A DNA stretch of 32,152 nt from positions 1 through 32,152 of the forward strand of contig JAGAKV010000009.1 of the NCBI GenBank assembly GCA_017625505.1. Reading direction: 5' to 3'. The stretch comes from Clostridia bacterium. GTDB taxonomy: Bacteria; Bacillota; Clostridia; Christensenellales; UBA1242. The notes below the pieces were generated by a model. It saw only the letters and a program-made list of their open reading frames with translations. It made no database searches and had not been told where the DNA came from. Made by a program: the position numbers and the translations under genes. Shown here piece after piece: positions 16,354 to 25,186 of this stretch (the stretch's first letter is position 1; every line of letters starts with the position of its first letter).

Positions 16354-16382
16354 TTGCATTTTTTTATGGGTTGTTATATAAT
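16354..16382 (+). promoter_or_regulatory. valS promoter
   Basis: TTGCAT (16354-16359), a 17-base spacer and TATAAT (16377-16382). AAGGAG lies 9 bases before the ATG at 16423. No T-box-like leader fits in the ~35-base leader. Confidence 0.75.
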
Positions 16383-16422
16383 CAAATGTAGGCAAAAACC
16401 TTGAATTTAAGGAGAAAAACAT

Positions 16423-18849
16423 ATGTTAGATAAAAAATACAATGCACAAGAAAAAGAAGGAAAATGGCTTCAATATTGGAAGGATAATGCTGTATACAAA
16501 TTTACTCGTGACAACAGACCTGTTTTTTCGGTTGATACACCACCTCCAACAGTAAATGGAAAGATTCATATTGGCCACGTTTTCTCTTATTCTCAAGCTG
16601 AAATGGTTACAAGATATAAAAGATTAAGAGGGTTTAACGTTTTCTATCCTTTTGGATTTGATGACAACGGACTTCCAAGTGAGAGATTGGTTGAAAAAGA
16701 GCAGGGGAAGAAGGCTCATCAAATTGGACGAGAAGAGTTTTCAAGATTGTGCTATGAGACCACTGACCGCTATGAAGAAGAATTTAGACAACTCTTTGGT
16801 CAACTTGGCGTAGGCGCCGATATGAGCATGTGCTATAAAACAGTAAGCCCATCAACAATCAAAATCAGTCAAACATCTTTCCTTGACCTTGTTTCAAAGG
16901 GGCATTGCTATCATAAAGAAAGCCCAGCGCTTTGGTGCAACGAATGCATGACTTCAATCGCTCAGGCAGAACTTGAAACAAAGACAATCAAGACAACTTT
17001 TAATTATATTCATTTTACAACAGTTGAAGATGGCGAGCAGTTTACAATCGCAACTACTAGACCAGAGCTGCTGCCTGCAATTGTGTGCGTGTTTGTAAAT
17101 CCTGAAGACGAGAAAAGGGCACACCTTATCGGTAAAACAGCACGCATTCCAGCAATCAATGTTGAAGTGCCAATTATGGCGGATGAAAAGGTTGCCATTG
17201 ATAAGGGTACAGGCGTGGTTATGTGCTGTACTTTTGGTGATCAAACAGATATTGAATGGTGGAAAAAATATAATCTTCCTCTTAAGCACATATTTACTGA
17301 TGACGGAAGAATTATTGACAGCGTACCAAATTATGGCGGACTTAAGATTAAAGAAGCAAGAGCTAAAGTGATTGAAGATCTTAAAAATGCTGGCGTAGTT
17401 GAGAAGATTGAAGAACTTGAGCATGAAGTGCAAGTGCATGAAAGATGCGGAAAAGAAGTTGAATATTCTGTTATGAAGCAGTGGTTTATTGATACAACAA
17501 GCCACAAAGAAGACTTTATTCGCATGGGAAATAATATTAAGTGGCACCCAGAGCATATGCATAAGAGATATGATGAATGGGTGAACAATATCGCTTGGGA
17601 TTGGTGTATTTCAAGACAACGTTATTTTGGTGTTCCATTCCCAGTTTGGTACTGTGCTGACTGCGGAGAAGCGGTATTTGCAAGGGTTGAAGATCTTCCA
17701 GTAAATCCTCTTACTGATAAGCCTCACATTCACAACTGTCCAAAATGTGGCTGCAGTGAATTTGTCCCAGAACGTGATGTCATGGATACTTGGGCAACAT
17801 CTTCTGTAACACCTCTTATCAATATGAAGTATGGCGAAGAAAACAACTATGAAGACATTTTAAGACCAATGTCAATCAGAGTGAATGCGTCTGATATTAT
17901 CAGAACATGGGACTTCTATACAATTGTTAAGTCGTTCTATCACTTTGGTCACCAGCCATGGAATGAAGTAATGATTTCAGGCTTTGTTATGGCGGGCAAA
18001 GGAGAGAAAATCAGCAAGAGTAAAAACAACAGCAAAAGCGACCCAATGCAGCTTATCAAAGAATATTCTGCTGACGTTATTCGTTATTGGGCAGGCTCTG
18101 GCAGACTGGGCACAGACATCGTGTTTGCTGACGAGACTATTTTGCGCGGAAGAAAACTTGTCAACAAAATTTGGAACGTGTCAAAGTTTATTGAAATGCA
18201 CCTTACAGATTTTGAAAACAAAGAGTTTAATGACTATGAATATATTGACAGATGGATTTTAGGCTCTTTCCAAGAAATGGAAAAAGGATTTATCAAATAT
18301 CTTGATGAATATGAAGTTGGACTTGCACTCAATCATCTTGAAAAGTTTTTCTGGAACTTCTGTGACAACTACATTGAAATTGTAAAACACAGACTTTACA
18401 GGCCAGAGGAGTTTGGTGAGAAGGCAAGATATTCTGGACAAAAGACTGTTTATACTATTCTTTATAAACTGCTTCAAGACTTCAGCATTTTCTTCCCATT
18501 TATCACTGAGGAAATCTATCAAGAACTTTTCCACGACAATAAATCAATTCATCTTACTGAGATTAAACCTCTTGAGTTTGATTTTGATAGCGAAATCAAA
18601 AATGGAGACATGATTATTGAAATTATCAGTCAGGCTAGAGGAGAAAAGACAAACCATAACGTTTCTCTCAAAACGCCAATTAAAAAACTTGATATCAGTG
18701 TTGATCAGCAGCTTAAGGATGCAATCAATCAGTCAATAAAGGACTTTAAAGCAACGCTGTTTATTCAGTCGTTGACGCTTCAAGATGCAAAAGAAGGTTT
18801 TATTGTAAATGAACTAGAACTTAATCTTGATGAAACTGATGTTAAATAG
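16423..18849 (+). CDS. valS: Valyl-tRNA synthetase, archaeal/rickettsial type
   Basis: A class Ia synthetase of 808 aa that charges tRNA-Val. The HIGH motif is His49-Ile-Gly-His52 in PPPTVNGKIHIGHVF, and the KMSKS motif appears as KISKS at 529-533. The CP1 editing domain (TTRPELLPAIVCVFVNPED) lies between. A zinc-ribbon-like segment has CADCGEA and CPKCGCSEF. The segment after HIGH reads FYPFGFDDNGLPSERLVEK, as I recall for archaeal and Rickettsia ValRS; typical bacterial ValRS has a GTDHAGIATQ-like motif here. The C-terminus lacks the long coiled-coil arm that brings bacterial ValRS to about 880-950 aa. IleRS is excluded by the Pro-rich motif and the editing signature. Start chosen by AAGGAG and family N-terminus. 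It is transcribed alone between a promoter and a bidirectional terminator. Confidence 0.92.
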   Translation: MLDKKYNAQEKEGKWLQYWKDNAVYKFTRDNRPVFSVDTPPPTVNGKIHIGHVFSYSQAEMVTRYKRLRGFNVFYPFGFDDNGLPSERLVEKEQGKKAHQIGREEFSRLCYETTDRYEEEFRQLFGQLGVGADMSMCYKTVSPSTIKISQTSFLDLVSKGHCYHKESPALWCNECMTSIAQAELETKTIKTTFNYIHFTTVEDGEQFTIATTRPELLPAIVCVFVNPEDEKRAHLIGKTARIPAINVEVPIMADEKVAIDKGTGVVMCCTFGDQTDIEWWKKYNLPLKHIFTDDGRIIDSVPNYGGLKIKEARAKVIEDLKNAGVVEKIEELEHEVQVHERCGKEVEYSVMKQWFIDTTSHKEDFIRMGNNIKWHPEHMHKRYDEWVNNIAWDWCISRQRYFGVPFPVWYCADCGEAVFARVEDLPVNPLTDKPHIHNCPKCGCSEFVPERDVMDTWATSSVTPLINMKYGEENNYEDILRPMSIRVNASDIIRTWDFYTIVKSFYHFGHQPWNEVMISGFVMAGKGEKISKSKNNSKSDPMQLIKEYSADVIRYWAGSGRLGTDIVFADETILRGRKLVNKIWNVSKFIEMHLTDFENKEFNDYEYIDRWILGSFQEMEKGFIKYLDEYEVGLALNHLEKFFWNFCDNYIEIVKHRLYRPEEFGEKARYSGQKTVYTILYKLLQDFSIFFPFITEEIYQELFHDNKSIHLTEIKPLEFDFDSEIKNGDMIIEIISQARGEKTNHNVSLKTPIKKLDISVDQQLKDAINQSIKDFKATLFIQSLTLQDAKEGFIVNELELNLDETDVK

Positions 18850-18930
18850 GGCAAAAAATCAACATTATCGGAGTTGTATTTCAAACAACATACAATATAT
18901 TGTGGTTATTGGTGAAAATATGACAAATAA

Positions 18931-18957
18931 AAAGAACGCGAAAACGCGTTCTTTTTT
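18931..18957. terminator. Bidirectional terminator between valS and the ABC operon
   Basis: AAAGAACGCG (18931-18940), loop AAAA, CGCGTTCTTT (18945-18954), with T-rich tracts on both strands. It serves valS (plus) and the MacB-like gene (minus). A 12-bp palindrome ACAATATATTGT at 18892-18903 sits upstream, with no assigned role. Confidence 0.9.
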
Positions 18958-18964
18958 CATCTGA

Positions 18965-20992
18965 TTATTCGCGTCGAAGTGATTCGACAGGATCGAGTTT
19001 TGCAGCTTTTGAAGATGGATAAAGCCCCGCAAGTACGCTGATGATAATGCTGAGGAGAAGAGCGATAGCAAAATATTGAATTTCCATACATATTGGTGCA
19101 AATCCGAGCAGTGCGTTGAATAATAGTGTGAAGATGCCTCCCGCAATTAGCGAAATGATAATGCTGACTAGCCCGCTGAAAAGTCCTACAAGAAAACTTT
19201 CACTGCTGAATATGAGACGAATGTCTTTTCTTCTCGCTCCAATACTTTTGAGTACTCCAATTTCTTTTGTGCGCTCCGATACGCTCATATAAAGTACAAC
19301 CATAATCATTATAAGTGCGACAAATAGGGAAATTCCGCTTATAACGGCAAGCGCAATAGAGAAGGTTGACATAAGCTCGCCAAACATTGATGTAAGCTGC
19401 TCTTCGACTGAGCCGGATAAATCTTCCCTATTTTCTTGAAGATAATCTTTGATAAGGCCGGTTATTGCTTCATCGTTTGTTGTGATATGAAAACTTGTTG
19501 GTTTAAGGCCGGTGACTTCAAGAGAAGGATCCTTTTCTTGCTCTTTTCTTACGCAACTGTCAAGATAATCATAGTCAACATAAAGCGCAAGCATGATTGA
19601 GTTGTCTACAATGCCGGAAATTGTTACTTCTTCGTCAATAGTTATCCCAGCAACAAACGCCTTAAGACGCACTTTGGTTCCAACAGCCTGTTCGGGATCA
19701 TCTACTTCAAGTGTTTCGCAAATATTTCTTGACAACATAATTTCATTTTCGCCGCAAATTTTACCAGCAGCCAGGTTTTTGTCGGTGTAATATGGAGGGG
19801 TGGTGTCTGTTACCATAATGGGTGCATTAACAACGCTTCCGTCGTCTTTTGTATATTCAATTCCTCCTGCTGCTCCCATTGAAACAAGGGTAAAGCCATA
19901 TGAAATGTTTTTGCCGGCGCCTTCTTTTATGATTTGAAAGTCTGTTGCTTCTGTTGCAAGGAATGAATTAAGCTCAGTTGTGATTGAATCGATTTCATCG
20001 GGTGAAAACTGCATATCTTTTGGACTTGATTTTGATATGGTCACAATGTTTGGATTTGCATATGCTTTGGACATGTCAGAAATATAGTTTGTAAGGCCAG
20101 AGCCAAAGGAGAGCATTAAGATCATTGAGACAAGTGCGATTGAAACGCCAATTGCCATTAAAATGTTTTTGACTTTTCCTGCCCACATATTATGAATGGA
20201 AAGTTTAAAAGCTGAAAGGAAGGACAAATGACCTTCTTTTTTGCTCTTTAAAGGCTGTGAAGTGATTTCTTCTACAAGTTTGTGCTCTTTTTCTTCTTTT
20301 TGATAATTTTCTTTCTTTTCGTCTTTAATGATTTTCCCATCAGCAATTTCAACCACTCTTGAGCAAATGCTTGCCACTTTTTCGGAGTGTGTAACCATTA
20401 TTACAAGTTTTCCATCATCGGCAATTTCTTTTAAAATCTCAAGAATTTGTGTCGTTGTAGAGCTGTCAAGTGCTCCAGTTGGCTCATCCGCTAATATAAT
20501 GTCAGGATTGTTGATAAGGGCTCTAGCGATGGCAACGCGTTGTTTCTGTCCACCGGATAGTTGAGTGGGCTTTTTCTTTATTTGATCTTCTAGGCCAAGC
20601 TTTGTTAAAATTTCTGTTGCTCGTTTTGTTTTTTCATGCTCTTTGATGTTGGAAAGTGTTAGTCAAATTGTAACGTTGTCAAGTACTGATAGGTGAGGAA
20701 TAAGGTTGAAAGACTGAAAAACAAACCCGATTTTCTTTTTGCGATAGTCATCAAGTTGCTTTTCCTTAAAGCTTTTCAAGTCTTTGCCATCAATATTGAT
20801 AACGCCGCTATAATCAGAGTCAAGGCCACCAATCAGGTTCATAAGTGTACTTTTTCCGCTTCCACTTTCGCCAATAATGGCCACAAGCTCGCCTTTATCG
20901 AACGCGATGTTGATATCTTTTAAGGCTGTAAAGTTTTCCTTGTTTGCAAGACGATAATCCTTATTTACATTTTGTAGTTGTAAAACACTCAT
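18965..20992 (-). pseudogene. MacB-like fused ABC ATPase-permease, interrupted by in-frame UGA
   Basis: One continuous frame of 676 codons is broken only by TGA at codon 110 (20665-20663). Before the stop are the Walker A (GESGSGKS) and the Q-loop (VFQSFNLIPHLSV). After it the frame resumes with a complete signature (LSGGQKQRVAIARAL), Walker B (ILADEPTGALD) and H-loop (VTHSE). Then come a charged linker, a membrane helix (NILMAIGVSIALVSMIL), an extracytoplasmic MacB-type domain and three C-terminal helices of the FtsX fold (SVSERTKEIGVLKSIGARRK between the first two). Such fusions export peptides or antibiotics, or act in envelope stress. The start ATG follows AGGAGG, which overlaps the TAG stop of the upstream exporter gene, so it is last in that operon. 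The rest is undamaged, so this is a recent nonsense mutation, a sequence error or readthrough (UGA followed by CUA). Confidence 0.82.
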
Positions 20993-21000
20993 TTATCCTC

Positions 21001-22857
21001 CTAAAAATTTTCGCCAGTTTCAAATTGGCTGGTATAAAGCTCTTTGTATACGCCATCTTTTTCAAGCAACTCGTTGTGGCTTCCTGTTTCAACAATGTTG
21101 CCGTCCTTCATAACAATGATTTTGTCAGCATTTTTGATTGTTGAAAGTCGGTGCGCAATCACAAAACTTGTTCTTCCTTCGGTCAGGCGATCCATGGCAT
21201 TTTGAATCAAAATTTCTGTTCTAGTATCTACCGAGCTGGTTGCTTCATCCAATATTAGCATCGGCGCGTTTTGCACCATTGCGCGTGCAATAGTAAGCAG
21301 CTGTTTTTGTCCTGCAGAAATATTGTTTTCTTCGTTAAGCACCATGTCATATCCCTTAGGCTCTGTATGAATAAAGTGATCTACGTTTGCCATTTTGCAG
21401 GCCTGCACAATTTCATCATCTGTTGCATTTGGTTTGCCAAATTTCAAATTTTCGCGGATTGTTCCTTCAAACAGCCAAGTGTCTTGAAGTACCATTCCAA
21501 ACAGAGAGCGCACATAGCTTCTTTTCATGTCTTTAATTGAAACGCCATCAATTAAAATATCTCCAGAGGTTATATCATAAAATCGCATCAGCAGGTTGAC
21601 CATGGTTGTTTTTCCTGCGCCCGTTTGCCCAACAATAGCTATCTTTTCGCCTGGGTTTGCAGTGAAGTTGAAATCGTAAATAATTTGTTTATCAGAGGTA
21701 TAGCCGAAGTTGACATTTCTAAACTCAACTTTACCTTCAACGTTTGAAATTGTAGCGGTTTTGTCATCATCTTGTTCCTGCTCGGGCTCTTGCAAAAACT
21801 CAAACACTCTTTCAGCGGCTGCCATGGTTGACTGTAGTGTTGCCGATATGGATCCAATATCCGAGATTGGTTGATTAAATTGTTTGCTGTAAGTCATAAA
21901 GGTTGCGATTGTTGCAAGGAAGGCAGGATTGTTTGTTTGAATGGCAATCCATGCGCCTACAAGGCAGATTACCACATAGATTGAGTTTCCAATAAAGTTC
22001 ATTATAGGGTACATAAGGTTTGAGTAAAATTGAGCCTTCTTAGAACTAACTCTAAGTTTTTGATTGATTTTATCAAAAGCTTCTTGGGCTTTTTCCTCGC
22101 CGTTAAAGGCTTTTATAACGCTGTGTGCAGTGTAGTGCTCTTCAACAAAACCATTGATGTCGCCTAAGAGTTTTTGTTGTCTTACAAAATGTTTTTGGTT
22201 GCGCTTTACAACTACAAAGACAACAATTAAAGAAAGTGGGATTTGTGCTAAGGAAATAAGTGTAAGCTGCCAGTTAATTACAAACATGATGACAGGAATG
22301 CCGATGATTTTTACGATTGATGATACAATAGACGAAAGGGTGCTGTCGAGTGTATTTCCCACCGTGTCAACATCGTTGGTGACGCGTGATAATACGTCGC
22401 CATAGCTGTGCTTGTCAAAATAGCTTAGAGGCAGGCGATTGATTTTTTGAGAGATTTCGCTTCGCAGCTTTTTTGAAACTTTAATTGACGCCCTTGAAGT
22501 GAGAACTCCTTGTACATACTGTAATGCACTTGCCAAAAGATACATAGCGAGAATGATAAAACCATATCGCAGCACTTGACTTGTTTCAGGCGCCATGCTT
22601 GATGACACACTTTCTAAAATATAAGTCATCATGCCGTTTAATACATAAGGTCCAACAACGACTAAAATCGCTGAAAGTAGGGCAAACAATAGTGATATTA
22701 AAATGATCGTTTTGTGTACCCAGAGCCTTGAAAGAAGTAATTTCATTGTAAGTTTAAAATTTTTTGCTCTTCGCCCAGAGGATATTTGCAGTTGCCGTTT
22801 TTGCTGTTTAAGCTCTTTCTTTGATAAAGAAGACTTTGCGGATTTTGTTGTATTCAT
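21001..22857 (-). CDS. ABC exporter half-transporter, canonical-site subunit
   Basis: A 618-aa multidrug or lipid type exporter half: a charged, Lys-rich N-terminal extension (about 40 residues), six membrane helices (about 45-340) and a nucleotide-binding domain. The ATPase has Walker A GQTGAGKTT, signature NISAGQKQL (Ala in place of the first conserved Gly), Walker B LILDEATSSVD with the catalytic Glu, and H-loop IAHRLSTI. Its partner, encoded just upstream, has a degenerate Walker B and H-loop, so the two should form a heterodimer in which this subunit supplies the catalytic ATP-binding motifs. Its non-consensus signature would complete the degenerate site, as in TM287/288, BmrCD and LmrCD. 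The ATG overlaps the partner's stop (TAATG at 22859-22855) and GGAGG lies upstream. Confidence 0.93.
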   Translation of the reverse strand: MNTTKSAKSSLSKKELKQQKRQLQISSGRRAKNFKLTMKLLLSRLWVHKTIILISLLFALLSAILVVVGPYVLNGMMTYILESVSSSMAPETSQVLRYGFIILAMYLLASALQYVQGVLTSRASIKVSKKLRSEISQKINRLPLSYFDKHSYGDVLSRVTNDVDTVGNTLDSTLSSIVSSIVKIIGIPVIMFVINWQLTLISLAQIPLSLIVVFVVVKRNQKHFVRQQKLLGDINGFVEEHYTAHSVIKAFNGEEKAQEAFDKINQKLRVSSKKAQFYSNLMYPIMNFIGNSIYVVICLVGAWIAIQTNNPAFLATIATFMTYSKQFNQPISDIGSISATLQSTMAAAERVFEFLQEPEQEQDDDKTATISNVEGKVEFRNVNFGYTSDKQIIYDFNFTANPGEKIAIVGQTGAGKTTMVNLLMRFYDITSGDILIDGVSIKDMKRSYVRSLFGMVLQDTWLFEGTIRENLKFGKPNATDDEIVQACKMANVDHFIHTEPKGYDMVLNEENNISAGQKQLLTIARAMVQNAPMLILDEATSSVDTRTEILIQNAMDRLTEGRTSFVIAHRLSTIKNADKIIVMKDGNIVETGSHNELLEKDGVYKELYTSQFETGENF

Positions 22858-24602
22858 TATGCAAGTTCCTCCTTCGATAATTGTGATAATGCGATTTCTT
22901 TGTATACTTCGCAGGTTTTAAGTAACTCCTTATGAGTGCCTTTACCAACCATTTTGCCTTCATTTAAAACAATGATTTGGTCAGCATTCATGATTGTCCC
23001 GATACGTTGTGCAACAATAATTTTGGTGGTATCCTTAAAATGTTTGTTAAGATTTCTTCGTACAATTTTATCTGTTTTAAAGTCAAGAGCTGAAAAACTA
23101 TCATCAAAAATGAGAAATTCTGGATCTTTTATGATTGCTCTTGCAATGGAAAGGCGCTGTTTTTGTCCGCCGGATACATTGTTGCCGCCTTGTGCAATTG
23201 GGTGAGCAAGACCGTCTTTAAATTTATAAACAAAGTTTGATTGAGAAATGTCGATTGCTTTCTTGAGCTCCTCTTCAGTGGCATCCTCTTTGCCATACTT
23301 TATGTTTGATTCAACTGTGCCACTAAACAAAAGTCCCTTTTGTGGAACATATCCAATCAGGTTGTGCAACTCTTCCTGTGTATAGTCGGTGATGTCCTCT
23401 CCGTTGATTAGAATTTGCCCCTGCGAGCAGTCGTAAAAGCGAGGGATGAGGTTGATTAGGGTGCTTTTTCCGCTGCCGGTTGAGCCGATAAACGCAACGG
23501 TTTCTCCCTTTTTGACGTCAAATGAAATGTCTTCTAATACATCAGCGTCGGCATCGGGATAGCGGAAGAAAACGTTTTTAAATGATATGCTGCCTCTTTC
23601 TGTAGGAGTTGCACCTTTGCCGTCAAACAGTGATAACTTTGTGTCTAAAATTTCGTTAATGCGTTTTCCAGAAATAATACCACGAGGGATAAACATAAAC
23701 AGCATTGACAGGGATGTAAATGACATAATGATAAACATTGAATACTGAGTAAATGTGCTCATAAGTGCAACTACGCCAGGGTTTGTTTGAGCAAGCAATC
23801 CAACAATCCATACAATGGCGAGCGACGTCCCTTGCATAATAAGTGTAAGGGCAGGCCCGATGAGAGACATAATTTTGCTTACAAATAGGTTTGTCTTGGT
23901 AAGCTCTGTGTTGACGTTTTCAAATTTTGTCTCTTGTGCAGATTCTGCGTTGTTGGCTCTTACAACCTTGATTCCGGTCAGGTTTTCTCTTGTGACTTTA
24001 TTCATACTGTCAACAATTTTTTGATATTTTTTAAACTTTGGAAGCACTGTTGTCATAATGACAAACACCACAATTGCGATTGCAATCACAGAAACGATAT
24101 TTACAATAGAAAGGGAATCGGCGCTGCTTTGTGAAGAGAATTCAACAATTTTAACAATAGCAAAAATTGCCATGAGTGGGGCGTGAATTCCCATAGTAAT
24201 CAGCGTGGTAAGCACTTGTTGGAGCTGGGTTATATCGTTTGTTGTTCGAGTAATAAGGGACGGAATCGAAAACTTTTTTACTTCGGCAGTTGAAAAGTCG
24301 TTGATTTGGTGAAACAGCTTCGCTCTTACTCTTGCAAGCAGTGTTGTAATCAGGTATGAGGCAATAAAGCGTGCGAAAACGGCAGTCAAAAGGACGCCAG
24401 CAGTAAAGCCTAACATTTTCATACATGAAATCACCATATTTTGCCAGTTTCCAGCTAAATTCTCGCTTAACAAATATTGGCTGATTTCAAAAGTGCAGGT
24501 TGGAAGTGAAATAGTGCACCACACCTGCCCAGCTACAATTCCTAAAAGAAGGGCCAGCAACAGCCACTCGTGCCACTTTAAATATTTAAATAGTTTAATC
24601 AT
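22857..24602 (-). CDS. ABC exporter half-transporter, degenerate-site subunit
   Basis: A 581-aa half-transporter: six membrane helices (from LLALLLGIVAGQVW to about residue 310) followed by an ATPase with Walker A GSTGSGKS and an intact signature NVSGGQKQR. The Walker B region reads LIFDDSFSALD, where Asp replaces the catalytic Glu, and the H-loop reads VAQRIGTI, with Gln replacing the switch His. These are the hallmark changes of the non-catalytic subunit in heterodimeric exporters. The start at 24602 was chosen because it matches the family N-terminus and follows CGGAG; the longer frame to 24665 lies in marR. Its ATG overlaps the marR stop (ATGATTAA), so it is translationally coupled to the regulator. 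Confidence 0.93.
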   Translation of the reverse strand: MIKLFKYLKWHEWLLLALLLGIVAGQVWCTISLPTCTFEISQYLLSENLAGNWQNMVISCMKMLGFTAGVLLTAVFARFIASYLITTLLARVRAKLFHQINDFSTAEVKKFSIPSLITRTTNDITQLQQVLTTLITMGIHAPLMAIFAIVKIVEFSSQSSADSLSIVNIVSVIAIAIVVFVIMTTVLPKFKKYQKIVDSMNKVTRENLTGIKVVRANNAESAQETKFENVNTELTKTNLFVSKIMSLIGPALTLIMQGTSLAIVWIVGLLAQTNPGVVALMSTFTQYSMFIIMSFTSLSMLFMFIPRGIISGKRINEILDTKLSLFDGKGATPTERGSISFKNVFFRYPDADADVLEDISFDVKKGETVAFIGSTGSGKSTLINLIPRFYDCSQGQILINGEDITDYTQEELHNLIGYVPQKGLLFSGTVESNIKYGKEDATEEELKKAIDISQSNFVYKFKDGLAHPIAQGGNNVSGGQKQRLSIARAIIKDPEFLIFDDSFSALDFKTDKIVRRNLNKHFKDTTKIIVAQRIGTIMNADQIIVLNEGKMVGKGTHKELLKTCEVYKEIALSQLSKEELA

Positions 24603-25017
24603 TTTTTTTCTCCGTTTTAATTTTAGATGCGTTGTCAGCACATCGCTGCAAAATTGACAGCGCAATTTCTTCTTCTTGTTTAGTTATTCCATTGCATAAA
24701 AACTCAACCCACTGCTTTAGTGTATGATCGATTGTTGCTATCATTGACAAACCCTTTTTAGTCAGTACTATGTTGGCAGAAGGGGGAATTTCTTGTATGA
24801 TTTTCTTGTCTATAAGCTTGCCTATAATTCTATGCGTATGCGCTTTATCACAGGCGAAGGCCTTTGATAGATCGGTTTGTCGGCAGTTTTGATGTTCATA
24901 AATAAACTTTATAAAGGGCGCTTCAGCAGCAGAAATATCAAGCGACCTTAAAGACTCTGTCATAAAGCTATGACATTGCTTTTTAATTATAGACATAAGG
25001 CGTGTGAATTTATCCAT
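24595..25017 (-). CDS. MarR-family transcriptional regulator of the exporter operon
   Basis: A 140-aa winged-helix regulator. The recognition region is QTDLSKAFACDKAHTHRIIG followed by a wing (KKIIQEIPPSANIVLTKKG), with dimerisation helices at both ends. The ATG at 25017 is preceded by GGAGAATAACG; the upstream frame to 25059 crosses the promoter. It is first in an operon with the heterodimeric exporter and the MacB-like gene, a frequent arrangement in which the regulator represses its own operon until a toxic ligand binds. A perfect palindrome overlaps the -35 of its promoter, supporting autoregulation. The ligand is unknown. Confidence 0.92.
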   Translation of the reverse strand: MDKFTRLMSIIKKQCHSFMTESLRSLDISAAEAPFIKFIYEHQNCRQTDLSKAFACDKAHTHRIIGKLIDKKIIQEIPPSANIVLTKKGLSMIATIDHTLKQWVEFLCNGITKQEEEIALSILQRCADNASKIKTEKKND

Positions 25018-25035
25018 CGTTATTCTCCACGAATA

Positions 25036-25066
25036 AGTATATGCGCCGCAAGTTGACAAGTCAACT
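25036..25066 (-). promoter_or_regulatory. marR operon promoter with overlapping MarR-type operator
   Basis: On the minus strand, TTGACT (25064-25059), a 17-base spacer and TATACT (25041-25036). The 16-bp site at 25051-25066 is a perfect inverted repeat (AGTTGAC, 2 bases, GTCAACT), the size and symmetry of a MarR dimer site, and it covers the -35. Binding there would block RNA polymerase. Confidence 0.8.
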
Positions 25067-25113
25067 AAAATTGAAAAATCTGCTTAGAATTTTATAAAAT
25101 TTTTTAAATTTGA

Positions 25114-25142
25114 TTGCATAGAGCAAATTTATGTGTTAATAT
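25114..25142 (+). promoter_or_regulatory. Promoter of the solenoid-metal exporter operon
   Basis: TTGCAT (25114-25119), a 17-base spacer and TAATAT (25137-25142), about 50 bases from the divergent MarR operator. Confidence 0.6.
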
Positions 25143-25155
25143 ATTAGGTATAAGG

Positions 25156-25170
25156 ACTTGCTAAGCAAGT
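25156..25170 (+). promoter_or_regulatory. Leader hairpin before the ribosome binding site
   Basis: ACTTGC, loop TAA, GCAAGT form a perfect 6-bp hairpin ending five bases before TAGGAGG (25175-25181). It is not followed by a T-run. It could protect the 5' end of the message or tune initiation; the role is inferred. Confidence 0.5.
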
Positions 25171-25186
25171 TTTGTAGGAGGCAAAT

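Noticed and set aside
18865..18930. A small RNA suggested by the palindrome ACAATATATTGT and nearby inverted TTGTAT/ATACAA
   Set aside because: The sequence is very AT-rich, no convincing promoter fits, and the interval is short, between a stop codon and the shared terminator.
20663..20665. A changed genetic code (UGA as Trp) to explain the internal stop
   Set aside because: UGA is used as a real stop elsewhere in ATGA overlaps (2273-2275 and 10963-10965), and Trp is encoded by TGG throughout.
20663..20665. Selenocysteine at the internal UGA
   Set aside because: The site is in an ABC ATPase loop where no Cys or Sec is expected, and no clear stem-loop follows at the right place.
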